NCBI GenBank assembly: GCA_000961585.1 | Contig: LADN01000010.1 | Span: 1-53,475, forward strand | Direction: 5' to 3' | Length of the DNA stretch: 53,475 bases | DNA from: Peptococcaceae bacterium BRH_c4a | GTDB lineage: Bacteria; Bacillota; Desulfotomaculia; Desulfotomaculales; Desulfocucumaceae | Shown here: in pieces, positions 34,361 to 42,014 of the stretch | Layout: each line of letters opens with the position of its first letter | Position numbering within the stretch: the first letter of the stretch is position 1 | The notes under the pieces: model-generated | Databases searched by the model: none | The model's input: the letters and a program-made list of their open reading frames with translations, nothing else | Told to the model about the DNA's origin: nothing | Program-made: the position numbers and the translations under genes

Positions 34361-34368
34361 TGGATGGA

Positions 34369-34402
34369 AAAAAGCCGGGTAATTGTAGATACCCGGCTTT
34401 TT
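34369..34402. terminator. Terminator of the DUF433/DUF5615 operon
   Basis: AAAAAGCCGGGTA and TACCCGGCTTTTT are exact 13-bp complements with an 8-base loop, 8 bases after the toxin stop. It ends in a T run and is close to symmetric. Confidence 0.9.
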
Positions 34403-34665
34403 CAATTGTTCTCATTTTACGGGAATAATGCAGTAAATAGAGCTTTTGTTCTTTGTATTCAATATTAAATAATTTTATGAACCGGTGATTTAAACGAATT
34501 TAGCTGCTAATATATATATTGTATACTTATTCAAAAGTACTTTCTGTAATGGTATAAATAACTTATAATTGCTAATGTGAGTTGACAAATAGATATATTA
34601 TAAGCCAACTATAAAGTTATTAGTTTGACTTAATATTATTAGTTGGTAATTAGGGGGATAAAGTT
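34403..34665. promoter_or_regulatory. AT-rich leader of the carboxylase operon with an inverted repeat
   Basis: This stretch has no gene. TTGACA is at 34582-34587, but no -10 lies at normal distance. CCAACTATAA (34605-34614) and TTATTAGTTGG (34636-34646) form an imperfect inverted repeat just before the ribosome site of the carboxyltransferase gene; it could be an operator or a leader stem. TATTAGTT also occurs twice in direct order here. No known riboswitch is recognised. Confidence 0.35.
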
Positions 34666-36555
34666 TTGCCTGTAATTGGGATAACGGACACAACACTGAG
34701 GGACGCCCACCAGAGCCTTTGGGCCACCAGAATGCGCACCGAAGACATGCTGCCGGCTGCTGAAATGATGGACAGCATTGGATTTCATTCCATGGAGGTA
34801 TGGGGTGGAGCCACCTTTGACGTATGCCTCAGATTTCTTGGCGAGGATCCCTGGGAAAGGTTAAGGACACTAAAAAAACACATTAAAAAAACTCCCCTTC
34901 AAATGCTTCTAAGGGGACAGTCGCTGGTGGGCTACCATCATTATCCTGATGATGTGGTTTATAGCTTTGTGCAGCGGTCGGTGGAAAACGGGATCGATAT
35001 AATAAGGGTGTTTGATGCTCTTAATGACATAAGAAACCTTGAGTCCTCAATAGCAGCGGGAAAAAAAGCCGGAGCCCACATTCAGGCAGCCGTTGTCTAC
35101 ACGGTCAGCCCGGTACACACCACCGATCATTACTTGAAAACCGCCTTGGACCTGGCAGATCTGGGGGCTGACTCAATATGCATCAAAGACATGGCCGGCC
35201 TGCTGGCTCCATATGCGGCTTATGATCTGGTGAGGCTGCTGAAGGAGAAGGTAGGGCTCCCGGTGCAACTCCACAGCCATTACATTGGAGGGCTGGCCCT
35301 GGGAACTTACCTGAAGGCGGTCGAGGCGGGAGCGGACGTTATCGACACCGCATCAGTGCCCCTGGCCTTCGGGGCCTCACAGCCTCCTGTGGAAACGGTG
35401 GCCAGGGCGCTAAAAAACACTCCTTACGATACGGGACTGAGCCTGGGGGCGTTATTCGAGGTGGCCCGGTATTTTGAAAAGCTGCGGCTGGACAGGGGAC
35501 AAAAGAGGGGTGTCACCAGAATAAACGATATGAGGGTTTTTGAACATCAGGTTCCCGGGGGAATGATTTCCAATCTGATTACCCAACTGGAAGAACAGAA
35601 CGCTCTCCACAGGTTGACTGAGGTTTTGGACGAAATACCCAAGGTGCGGGAAGAATTCGGCTACCCTCCCCTGGTGACCCCCACCAGCCAGATAGTTGGC
35701 ACCCAGGCGGTGCTCAATGTGCTTTCCGGAAAGCGTTATAAAATGGTGCCGGGCGAGGTCAGGTCTTATGCCCAGGGACTCTACGGCATGCCGCCGGCGC
35801 CAATGGACCCGGTAATACAGGCGGGAATTCTGGGCGACCGGAAGAAATATACCTGCAGGCCTGCAGATCTCCTGGAACCCAGGATGGAAAAGGTAAGGGA
35901 AGAGGCCCGGGGACTGGCGGCAACCGAGGAGGATCTCCTTCTGTACGCTCTCTTTCCCCAGATTGCCCGAAGATTTATTGAAAAAAGGAATCAGCCGGCG
36001 GTTCAGTCAACCGCGGAGGAGAAGCCGGCAGGGGCGCCGGCTGTCAGGATGGTAAAAAACCCGGTAACTGAGGAGGAAATGGAAATGAACCTGCAGGAAA
36101 TAAAAGAACTGGTACAACTGATAAAGAACTCGGACATACAGGAACTGGCCCTGGAGAATAACGGCATGAAGGTTGCCATTAGAAAGGGCGGCAGTATTAA
36201 TTCAGAGGCCGGGAATGCGCCTGAAAAACAGAATAGCGATATGGCCGGGGAAAAAAGCAGCGCACCTTCCGTTGAAAAAACAGCAAATAAGGAAGTGGAA
36301 ACCGGCGAGGACCATTATGTTATCAAGGCCCCCATGGTAGGCGCCTTATACAGTGCCCCGGCCCCCGATGCCCCTCCCTTTGTAAATATAGGAGACACGG
36401 TCGCCAGAGGACAAACCCTTTGCATCATTGAGGCCATGAAGCTTATGAATGAAATAGAGTCTGAGGTTTCAGGAAGGGTAACTGAAGTGCTGGCGGAAAA
36501 CGGTTCTCCGGTGGAATACGGCCAGCCCTTATTTATAATCAAAATAGCAAACTGA
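34666..36555 (+). CDS. Pyruvate carboxylase/oxaloacetate decarboxylase-type carboxyltransferase fused to a complete BCCP
   Basis: The protein has 629 residues. The carboxyltransferase TIM barrel (about 1-460) shows TDTTLRDAHQSLWATRMRT, MEVWGGATFD, RVFDALND, the metal-coordinating Lys in CIKDMAGL (174), and HSH (203-205) in QLHSHYIGG. From Met 474 a second unit starts, MNLQEIKELVQLIKNSDIQE, which reads as a full-length AccB, ending with the biotin site EAMKLMNEI (Lys 592). With AccC behind it, this forms an ATP-dependent carboxylase (pyruvate carboxylase type) or a transcarboxylase. The start is a TTG with AGGGGG upstream. Pyruvate as acceptor is likely but not proven. Confidence 0.88.
   Translation: MPVIGITDTTLRDAHQSLWATRMRTEDMLPAAEMMDSIGFHSMEVWGGATFDVCLRFLGEDPWERLRTLKKHIKKTPLQMLLRGQSLVGYHHYPDDVVYSFVQRSVENGIDIIRVFDALNDIRNLESSIAAGKKAGAHIQAAVVYTVSPVHTTDHYLKTALDLADLGADSICIKDMAGLLAPYAAYDLVRLLKEKVGLPVQLHSHYIGGLALGTYLKAVEAGADVIDTASVPLAFGASQPPVETVARALKNTPYDTGLSLGALFEVARYFEKLRLDRGQKRGVTRINDMRVFEHQVPGGMISNLITQLEEQNALHRLTEVLDEIPKVREEFGYPPLVTPTSQIVGTQAVLNVLSGKRYKMVPGEVRSYAQGLYGMPPAPMDPVIQAGILGDRKKYTCRPADLLEPRMEKVREEARGLAATEEDLLLYALFPQIARRFIEKRNQPAVQSTAEEKPAGAPAVRMVKNPVTEEEMEMNLQEIKELVQLIKNSDIQELALENNGMKVAIRKGGSINSEAGNAPEKQNSDMAGEKSSAPSVEKTANKEVETGEDHYVIKAPMVGALYSAPAPDAPPFVNIGDTVARGQTLCIIEAMKLMNEIESEVSGRVTEVLAENGSPVEYGQPLFIIKIAN
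36085..36555 (+). other. Possible internal start giving a free BCCP (AccB)
   Basis: Inside the fusion gene, GAGGAGG lies 8 bases before an in-frame ATG at 36085. Translation from there would give a 156-residue protein, the normal length of AccB, beginning MNLQEIKELVQL as AccB proteins do. One gene could thus yield both the fused subunit and a separate biotin carrier for acetyl-CoA carboxylase. The sequence also encodes Glu-Glu-Glu in the fusion, so the ribosome-site match might be a by-product. Confidence 0.45.
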
Positions 36556-36568
36556 GGAATAAAAAACA

Positions 36569-37915
36569 ATGTTTAAAAAAATACTTATAGCCAACAGGGG
36601 TGAAATTGCCCTGAGAATTATCAGGGCATGCAGGGAAATGGGAATACAAAGTGTTGCGGTTTACTCAGAGGCTGACAGGGAGTCCCTGCATGTCAGGGCG
36701 GCCGACTCGGCTGTATGCATTGGCCCGGCAAATCCTTCCGGCAGTTACCTGAACGTTCAGAACGTAATCAGCGCGGCCCTTATTTCAGGATCGGACGCCG
36801 TCCATCCAGGATACGGTTTTTTGTCCGAAAATGCTAATTTTGCCAGGGCCGTAGAGGAGCAAGGGATGACCTTTATCGGACCTTCCCCGGCCGCGGTGGA
36901 AAAAATGGGTGACAAGGCTGTGGCCAAGGAAACCATGATCAAAGCAGGAGTACCTGTGGTTCCAGGTTCCGATGGCGTTGTAAATGATATGGAAACAGCC
37001 CTTGCCACAGCAGAAAAAATTGGCTACCCGGTGTTGGTAAAGGCTTCGGCAGGCGGGGGCGGCAGAGGGATGAGAGTGGCCCATGCGCCGGACGATCTGG
37101 TAAAGGCGGTTCAGACTGCCAGGACCGAATCAGGGGCGGCCTTCGGCAATTCTGACGTGTATATTGAAAAATACCTTGAGGAGCCCAGGCATATAGAGTT
37201 TCAGATAATAGGGGACAAACACGGAAACATAATTCATCTGGGTGAAAGGGACTGCTCTGTCCAAAGACGAAATCAGAAGATTATTGAAGAGGCCCCATCT
37301 ACAGCCCTGAACCATTCACTGAGACAAAAAATGGGGGAGATGGCGGTCAGGGCGGCCCGGGGGGTGGAATATTTCAGTGTCGGCACGGTGGAATTTCTGC
37401 TGGACAGGAATAAGGATTTTTATTTTATCGAGATGAACACCAGAATACAGGTGGAACACCCGGTAACCGAAATGATTACCGGTATAGATCTGATTAAGGA
37501 GCAGATAAGCATAGCGGCGGGAGAGGCGCTGTCAGTTTCCCAGGACCAGGTTAGCTTCAGCGGGTGGGCCATAGAGTGTCGTATTAACGCCGAGGACCCG
37601 TTCAGAAATTTCGCCCCCTTCCCCGGCAAAATAACCGGATACATCCCCCCCGGAGGCCCGTGGGTGAGGCTGGACAGCGCAGCTTACCAGGGATGGACAG
37701 TGCCCCGCAACTATGACTCCCTGCTGGGAAAACTGATTACCTGGGGAAGGGACCGGGAAGAGGCCATGGTAAGGATGCGCAGGGCCCTTGGGGAATTCGT
37801 TATCGAAGGCATACCCACCACCATACCCTTCCACCAGAAGGTTTTGGACAACGCATTCTTCCGGAGGGGAGAAGTGTATACCAATTTTATACAAAGAAGG
37901 ATACTGGAACAATAG
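36569..37915 (+). CDS. accC: Biotin carboxylase
   Basis: The protein has 448 residues, the usual AccC length. It opens [20 protein letters not shown], with the ATP-grasp glycine loop [12 protein letters not shown] (about 157-168), [36 protein letters not shown] and [17 protein letters not shown]. It carboxylates biotin with ATP and bicarbonate. It lies 13 bases after the fused carboxyltransferase-BCCP gene, and likely serves it and possibly acetyl-CoA carboxylase. Confidence 0.93.
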   Translation: MFKKILIANRGEIALRIIRACREMGIQSVAVYSEADRESLHVRAADSAVCIGPANPSGSYLNVQNVISAALISGSDAVHPGYGFLSENANFARAVEEQGMTFIGPSPAAVEKMGDKAVAKETMIKAGVPVVPGSDGVVNDMETALATAEKIGYPVLVKASAGGGGRGMRVAHAPDDLVKAVQTARTESGAAFGNSDVYIEKYLEEPRHIEFQIIGDKHGNIIHLGERDCSVQRRNQKIIEEAPSTALNHSLRQKMGEMAVRAARGVEYFSVGTVEFLLDRNKDFYFIEMNTRIQVEHPVTEMITGIDLIKEQISIAAGEALSVSQDQVSFSGWAIECRINAEDPFRNFAPFPGKITGYIPPGGPWVRLDSAAYQGWTVPRNYDSLLGKLITWGRDREEAMVRMRRALGEFVIEGIPTTIPFHQKVLDNAFFRRGEVYTNFIQRRILEQ

Positions 37916-37972
37916 TCCCGGCCAGAATCATTGTCGGCTATTTACTAATCAGACTTGAAGGTGTATTAGAAT

Positions 37973-38015
37973 AAACCAACTCTTTAGCATAATTGAAGAG
38001 TTGGTTTATTTTTTT
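37973..38015 (+). terminator. Terminator of the carboxylase operon
   Basis: AAACCAACTCTT (37973-37984) and AAGAGTTGGTTT (37996-38007) are exact 12-bp complements with an 11-base loop, followed by A and seven T. Confidence 0.9.
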
Positions 38016-38042
38016 ACTTTAAGAAATGATAAGGAGTGGTTA

Positions 38043-38117
38043 ATGGAATTGGGAATGTCAATCTTCCCCAGATCATGGAGAAGTCTCGCCATGCAAATGA
38101 TTGTTATTATCATATAA
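38043..38117 (+). CDS. Possible 24-residue small hydrophobic protein
   Basis: AAGGAG lies 6 bases before an ATG that opens MELGMSIFPRSWRSLAMQM and ends IVIII. A short amphipathic part with a hydrophobic end is seen. It lies between the carboxylase terminator and the ECF sigma gene. It could be a membrane peptide or a leader; the size makes chance possible. The rest of 37916-38228 holds the terminator above and no other recognised element. Confidence 0.35.
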   Translation: MELGMSIFPRSWRSLAMQMIVIII

Positions 38118-38228
38118 TTGTAGAAAATAGCCTGTCAGGGTTTTTAAATAATCCTTAAGAAATTTTATAAATGGGGAAGATGGTATCCGGTTCATCCGTT
38201 ATTATTAATGAAAGCCTAAAGGGAGGGG

Positions 38229-38798
38229 GTGGCGAGGGCATTGGACCAAGATGCCGGGGGCCTTGTGGAGCGGGCCAGATCCGGGGATGGTGAGGCAGTG
38301 TCAGATCTGGCTGTTTTATATGGCCCCGAAGTGTACCGGTTGGCCCGGTATCTATTAGGTTCAGTGGAGGAGGCCCGGGATGCCGCCGCCGATATATTTG
38401 CCAGGCTTTTCGTTTTCCCCGGAAATATCCCCGTGGACAGCTTTCGCCCCTGGCTGATGAAGGTGGTATACAACCACTGCATTGACGTTCTCCGGCGAAG
38501 GAAAGTGCTGAACCGGCTTTTACCGAAGATTTACCAGAGAATAACGGCCAATCCGGACCCAACCCCCGATGAGGCGGCGGTGGAGACCGACGAGAGGGAA
38601 GAGGTCCGGCGGGCGGTGGCCCTTTTGCCGGAACAGGACCGGGCGGTGGTGGTTCTGCGCTATTACCAGCAGATGAGCTATGCCGAAATAAGTAAAATTA
38701 TGGATATTCCCGAAGCCACTGTGGGCACCCGGCTGCACAGAGCCCGGGAGAAGATCCGGAGGGTGCTGGCAAAGAATGAGGGGGTGGGTGAGATATGA
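38229..38798 (+). CDS. ECF-type RNA polymerase sigma factor
   Basis: About 189 residues. Region 2 reads GPEVYRLARYLLGSVEEARD and FRPWLMKVVYNHCIDVLRRR (about 72-91). Region 4 reads LLPEQDRAVVVLRYYQQMSY and ISKIMDIPEATVGTRLHRAR (about 153-172). There is a short acidic linker between them. The start is uncertain: GTG 38229 lies within a G-rich ribosome site and TTG 38241 is the next candidate. The anti-sigma gene overlaps by 4 bases (ATGA). Confidence 0.9.
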   Translation: MARALDQDAGGLVERARSGDGEAVSDLAVLYGPEVYRLARYLLGSVEEARDAAADIFARLFVFPGNIPVDSFRPWLMKVVYNHCIDVLRRRKVLNRLLPKIYQRITANPDPTPDEAAVETDEREEVRRAVALLPEQDRAVVVLRYYQQMSYAEISKIMDIPEATVGTRLHRAREKIRRVLAKNEGVGEI

Positions 38799-39307
38799 GG
38801 TGTCCCGTTTTGTACCAGTGGGAAATTTTTATTGACGGTGAACTTCCACCGGACAGGAAGATGCAAATGGAGTCGCACCTGAGGGATTGCCCTTCATGCA
38901 GCCGCCTGGCGGCCGGCCTGGGGAAGGAAACAGAACTGTTTTCCCTGTCCCTGGCCTTCACTCCGGTCCCCCCCGACCTGGCCGTGGTTATCAGTAAGAG
39001 ACTTGCGGGCGCAAGGGGAGGTGAGTGTCTTTTCGGGTTCTTCCTGGCCGCGCTTGGATTTGCCGGGATGCTTGGGGGGTTAAGCGAGGGCTGGTGGCCG
39101 CTGTTTGAAAAGCTGAGGAACATTATCCAGCTCTTTGTGGGAAGTGACTTTGCCTTACAGTTTGCCCTGTCCTTTTATGACCTTGTTTTAAAACTTTCGG
39201 ACGCTGCCATGACAAGAGATCCGGTTTCTCCGGCCCTGGCGGTGCTGGCTGTATGTGTGCTGTGGACGCAGCTAAAACTACAAAGGGGAGGTCGTACCTA
39301 TGTTTAG
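38795..39307 (+). CDS. Zinc-finger anti-sigma factor with a membrane anchor
   Basis: The protein has 170 residues. The N-terminus holds a ZAS motif, with MESHLRDCPSC (H-x3-C-x2-C, about 27-36) and an earlier Cys in MRCPVLYQWE. Two hydrophobic segments follow (FFLAALGFAGMLGGL, about 81-95, and SPALAVLAVCVLWTQL near the end), so it should hold the sigma factor at the membrane. It overlaps the sigma gene by 4 bases and the next gene by 8, so the three are translationally coupled. Confidence 0.85.
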   Translation: MRCPVLYQWEIFIDGELPPDRKMQMESHLRDCPSCSRLAAGLGKETELFSLSLAFTPVPPDLAVVISKRLAGARGGECLFGFFLAALGFAGMLGGLSEGWWPLFEKLRNIIQLFVGSDFALQFALSFYDLVLKLSDAAMTRDPVSPALAVLAVCVLWTQLKLQRGGRTYV

Positions 39308-40448
39308 ATTCAGAAAAATTCCGATGATGCTGATCAGTGTAGTTCTTCTTATTGTGTGCATGGCTGCCCCGGCCGGGGCGCTGGAGATTAAAAGCGGCGA
39401 AATGGTTACTGTGCCGGAAGGGAAAATTCAGGGACCGCTTGTGGTCAGCGGAAAAAATATTATCATAAACGCCGATGTTGACGGGGATGTGTTCGCCGCC
39501 GGTGAAACCGTTACCGTTAACGGATCTATTAATGGCGATGTGCTGGCTGCCGCCCGCAGTATTATTATCAACGGCAGTGTTAAGGGGGATGTCCGCTGCG
39601 CCGCCGCTGACGCTGACATTAAGGGCCAGGTGGGGCAAAGCCTCACAGCTCTGGTGGCTAAGTTACGGCAGTTTGATGGCTCCAGGGTAAATCAGGATGT
39701 ACTGGCGCTGGCAAAAGAAGTTTCCATTTCCGGTGCGGTGGGTCGCCAGGTGCTGGGCTCTGCTCAAACGGTTTATCTGAACGGCCCTGTGGGGGGGGAT
39801 ACCCGGTTCTGGGCGGTTGAAACACTTAACGTGGGTCCGGGGTCCAGAATTGCGGGAAACCTGATCTATGGTTCCCCCAGTCAGGGTACTGTTTCACCCG
39901 AGGCCAGGATAGGGGGATCAACTCAGTGGGAGCAGATTGAACCGCTGGAAAAGCCCCGCCGCCAGGAAGGCATAAGCTGGCTGGGACAATTGATCTGGTT
40001 TGCTGCCGGGGTTACCGTTTGGGGAGTCCTTTACCTGGTATTCCCCGGCATCTGGTCCGTCCTCAGCCGGACTTTACTGCAGAAACCACTGCCGGCGCTG
40101 GGCTGGGGGGTTATGACACTGCTGCTGGCCCCTTTGGCTTCGCTGCTCCTTCTGATTACCGTTATAGGTATACCCCTTTCCCTCATCCTCGCCATGGTTT
40201 ACGGGGTACTTATCTACGCCGGCAAAATAATTGTCGGGGATGCCGTCGGACGCTACCTGGCCGCACGATTGGGGTGGGAAAACCGCATACACCAAATATT
40301 TCCCTTCATGATCGGTTATGCGGGGCTTATGCTGCTGGGGAACATTCCGGTTGTGGGATTCTTCTTCAGTGTTGTGGCAGTATGCCTGGCTATGGGGGCG
40401 GTGTTCTTGTCCATCGGCAGTTGGCGGCAGAAACCCCCGGCTTTCTGA
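39300..40448 (+). CDS. Bactofilin-like repeat protein with C-terminal membrane domain
   Basis: The protein has 382 residues. A signal peptide ends around AGALEIKSG. Residues about 30-195 form a beta-helix of short repeats such as VSGKNIIINADVDGDVFAAG, VTVNGSINGDVLAAA and IIINGSVKGDVRCAA, as in polymer-forming bactofilin-like proteins, but exported here. Residues about 225-375 hold several membrane segments. It is the apparent target or sensor partner of the ECF sigma/anti-sigma pair in the same operon, suggesting an envelope-stress function; this is inference. Confidence 0.85.
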   Translation: MFRFRKIPMMLISVVLLIVCMAAPAGALEIKSGEMVTVPEGKIQGPLVVSGKNIIINADVDGDVFAAGETVTVNGSINGDVLAAARSIIINGSVKGDVRCAAADADIKGQVGQSLTALVAKLRQFDGSRVNQDVLALAKEVSISGAVGRQVLGSAQTVYLNGPVGGDTRFWAVETLNVGPGSRIAGNLIYGSPSQGTVSPEARIGGSTQWEQIEPLEKPRRQEGISWLGQLIWFAAGVTVWGVLYLVFPGIWSVLSRTLLQKPLPALGWGVMTLLLAPLASLLLLITVIGIPLSLILAMVYGVLIYAGKIIVGDAVGRYLAARLGWENRIHQIFPFMIGYAGLMLLGNIPVVGFFFSVVAVCLAMGAVFLSIGSWRQKPPAF

Positions 40449-40472
40449 TATGCCCAATAAAATATTTAAAAA

Positions 40473-40504
40473 AGAAGGCTGCGGATTATTCACCGCAGCC
40501 TTCT
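40473..40504 (-). terminator. Terminator with T run on the minus strand
   Basis: AGAAGGCTGCGG (40473-40484) and CCGCAGCCTTCT (40493-40504) are exact complements. On the minus strand TTTTTT follows, so the polarity suits the efflux operon ending at 40844, although it is 340 bases downstream. It also lies 24 bases after the bactofilin-like gene and may act for both. Confidence 0.75.
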
Positions 40505-40562
40505 AGGAGAGTGTTGCAAAACTATATTAAGAGGTCAACAAAGTACTTATTCGACTACAACC

Positions 40563-40686
40563 GGAGGCTGTTCAAAAAGCTCCAGATGCAAGGCGCGGCA
40601 AGGCTTCAAGCGGAGGCGTACTCCTTGTACGTTGAGCATTGAAGCCGCCGCCGCAACGCCGCAGATGGACTTTTTCAACAGCCTCC
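40563..40686. repeat. 124-bp imperfect palindrome
   Basis: GGAGGCTGTTCAAAAAGCTC at 40563 is mirrored by GGACTTTTTCAACAGCCTCC ending at 40686. Inside, AAGGCTTCAAGCGGAGGCG pairs imperfectly with the part GCATTGAAGCCGCCGCCGC, around GTACTCCTTGTACG. Similar AGGCTGTTGAAAAAG palindromes occur between genes in many bacteria, so it may be a small mobile repeat. 40687-40843 shows nothing else that I recognise. Confidence 0.7.
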
Positions 40687-40843
40687 TAGAGTTGCTTGAA
40701 AAAGTTCTTCAAAGCCTCCGGCGTCTCATCCGCAAGGAGCGGTTTTGCGTAAGGCTGACCACAACACTGGCCACAGTGAGATAGGGTAATTTGCAGAGAA
40801 ATAATCAACACTTAAAAGGGATACCTTCCGCAACCCAGCTGCC

Positions 40844-42001
40844 CTATTGCTTGACCTTTGCTTTTTCCTTCAGATCCAGACTTCCATCCCTGATTATTTC
40901 CTCTCCGTCCTCCAGTCCGCCGGTAATCTCCACCAGATACCTGTCACTGATGCCGATGCTTATCGTGCGGTGAATCACCCGTTCCCCGGAAACCACCATC
41001 ACTTCCTTGCGGCCATCCGCCGTGGTTCTGACAGCTTCCCTGGGAACCACCGGAACACTCTGGCGGGTCTTTGTTTCCACCGCCACCCTTACCTCAAATC
41101 CCGGCCTGAGATTTCCCGGATCGTCCAGCGAAATTATAACCGGAACCCTGCGCTGTATTACTCCCAGGGCTGACAGCTTTTCCTCGGCTCGGGGATATAT
41201 CTGCTTCACCTGCCCCACCAGTGTTTTTTGGCCCAGTACCGGGGCGGTGACAATAACCCTCTGCCCTTCACTGATCTCGGCCAGGTCGTCGCTCAGAATA
41301 TCGGCCTTGACCTCCATCTGATGGGCGGCTGCCACCGAGGCCAGAAGGCTGCCCGGGTTAACCCACTGCCCCAGTTGAGCCGGAAGTGACAGAACGGTTC
41401 CATCTGCCGGACTGGTGACCGCCATCTGACTATCCCTGGAGGAGAGCTGCCGGAGGGACTGGCTTAGCCCTGCCTCCTGGGACAGTGCGCCTTCCAGTCG
41501 GGAGTTATGCTCGTTGAGGCTCTGACGTAAGGTTTCCACCTGCAGCAGGGCTTTTTCATATTCTGCCCGGGGGACTGCCCCGACCTGGTACAGTTCTTCG
41601 GTCCGGGCAAGGTTCTCCCCGGCGTTTTTGATCTCCAGGGCAGTTCGATCCACCGAGGCCCTGGTTCCGGCAACCGTAGCCCCGGCCTGGGATAACTGCC
41701 ATTTTGCATCATTAATCTGCATGATCAGATCCTGGTTTTCCAGCAGCACCATGGTTTCTCCCTTTTTAACCGCCTGTCCGGTCTTAACAGGCAGATGGAC
41801 AATCCTGCCCGCCTGGGCGGCGTACAAATCGTGGTTTGACGAGGGCTGAACGTAGCCGGTGTCTGTAACGGTACGGGTAATATTACCCTGGCGGACCTGA
41901 ACCGTTTCCACCCGGGTCCCTCCCCCCTTTAACGCCAGCGCCGCCAGTATAACGACCGCCAGCACCGCGGCTCCCAGGTATATCTTTTTACTCCTTTTCA
42001 T
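40844..42001 (-). CDS. Efflux periplasmic-adaptor-type (HlyD/MacA-like) membrane fusion protein
   Basis: The protein has 385 residues. An N-terminal membrane anchor (IYLGAAVLAVVILAALAL, about 7-24) is followed by a lipoyl half-motif (IVHLPVKTGQAVKKGETMVLL), a coiled-coil hairpin (about 90-185), the second lipoyl half (VTSPADGTVLSLPAQLGQWV) and a beta-barrel with a C-terminal domain (SIGISDRYLVEITGGLEDGE). It links the inner-membrane ABC permease to the outside. GGAGG lies 6 bases before the ATG. It is the last gene of the GbsR-efflux operon. Confidence 0.9.
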   Translation of the reverse strand: MKRSKKIYLGAAVLAVVILAALALKGGGTRVETVQVRQGNITRTVTDTGYVQPSSNHDLYAAQAGRIVHLPVKTGQAVKKGETMVLLENQDLIMQINDAKWQLSQAGATVAGTRASVDRTALEIKNAGENLARTEELYQVGAVPRAEYEKALLQVETLRQSLNEHNSRLEGALSQEAGLSQSLRQLSSRDSQMAVTSPADGTVLSLPAQLGQWVNPGSLLASVAAAHQMEVKADILSDDLAEISEGQRVIVTAPVLGQKTLVGQVKQIYPRAEEKLSALGVIQRRVPVIISLDDPGNLRPGFEVRVAVETKTRQSVPVVPREAVRTTADGRKEVMVVSGERVIHRTISIGISDRYLVEITGGLEDGEEIIRDGSLDLKEKAKVKQ

Positions 42002-42014
42002 GGCTGACCTCCAT

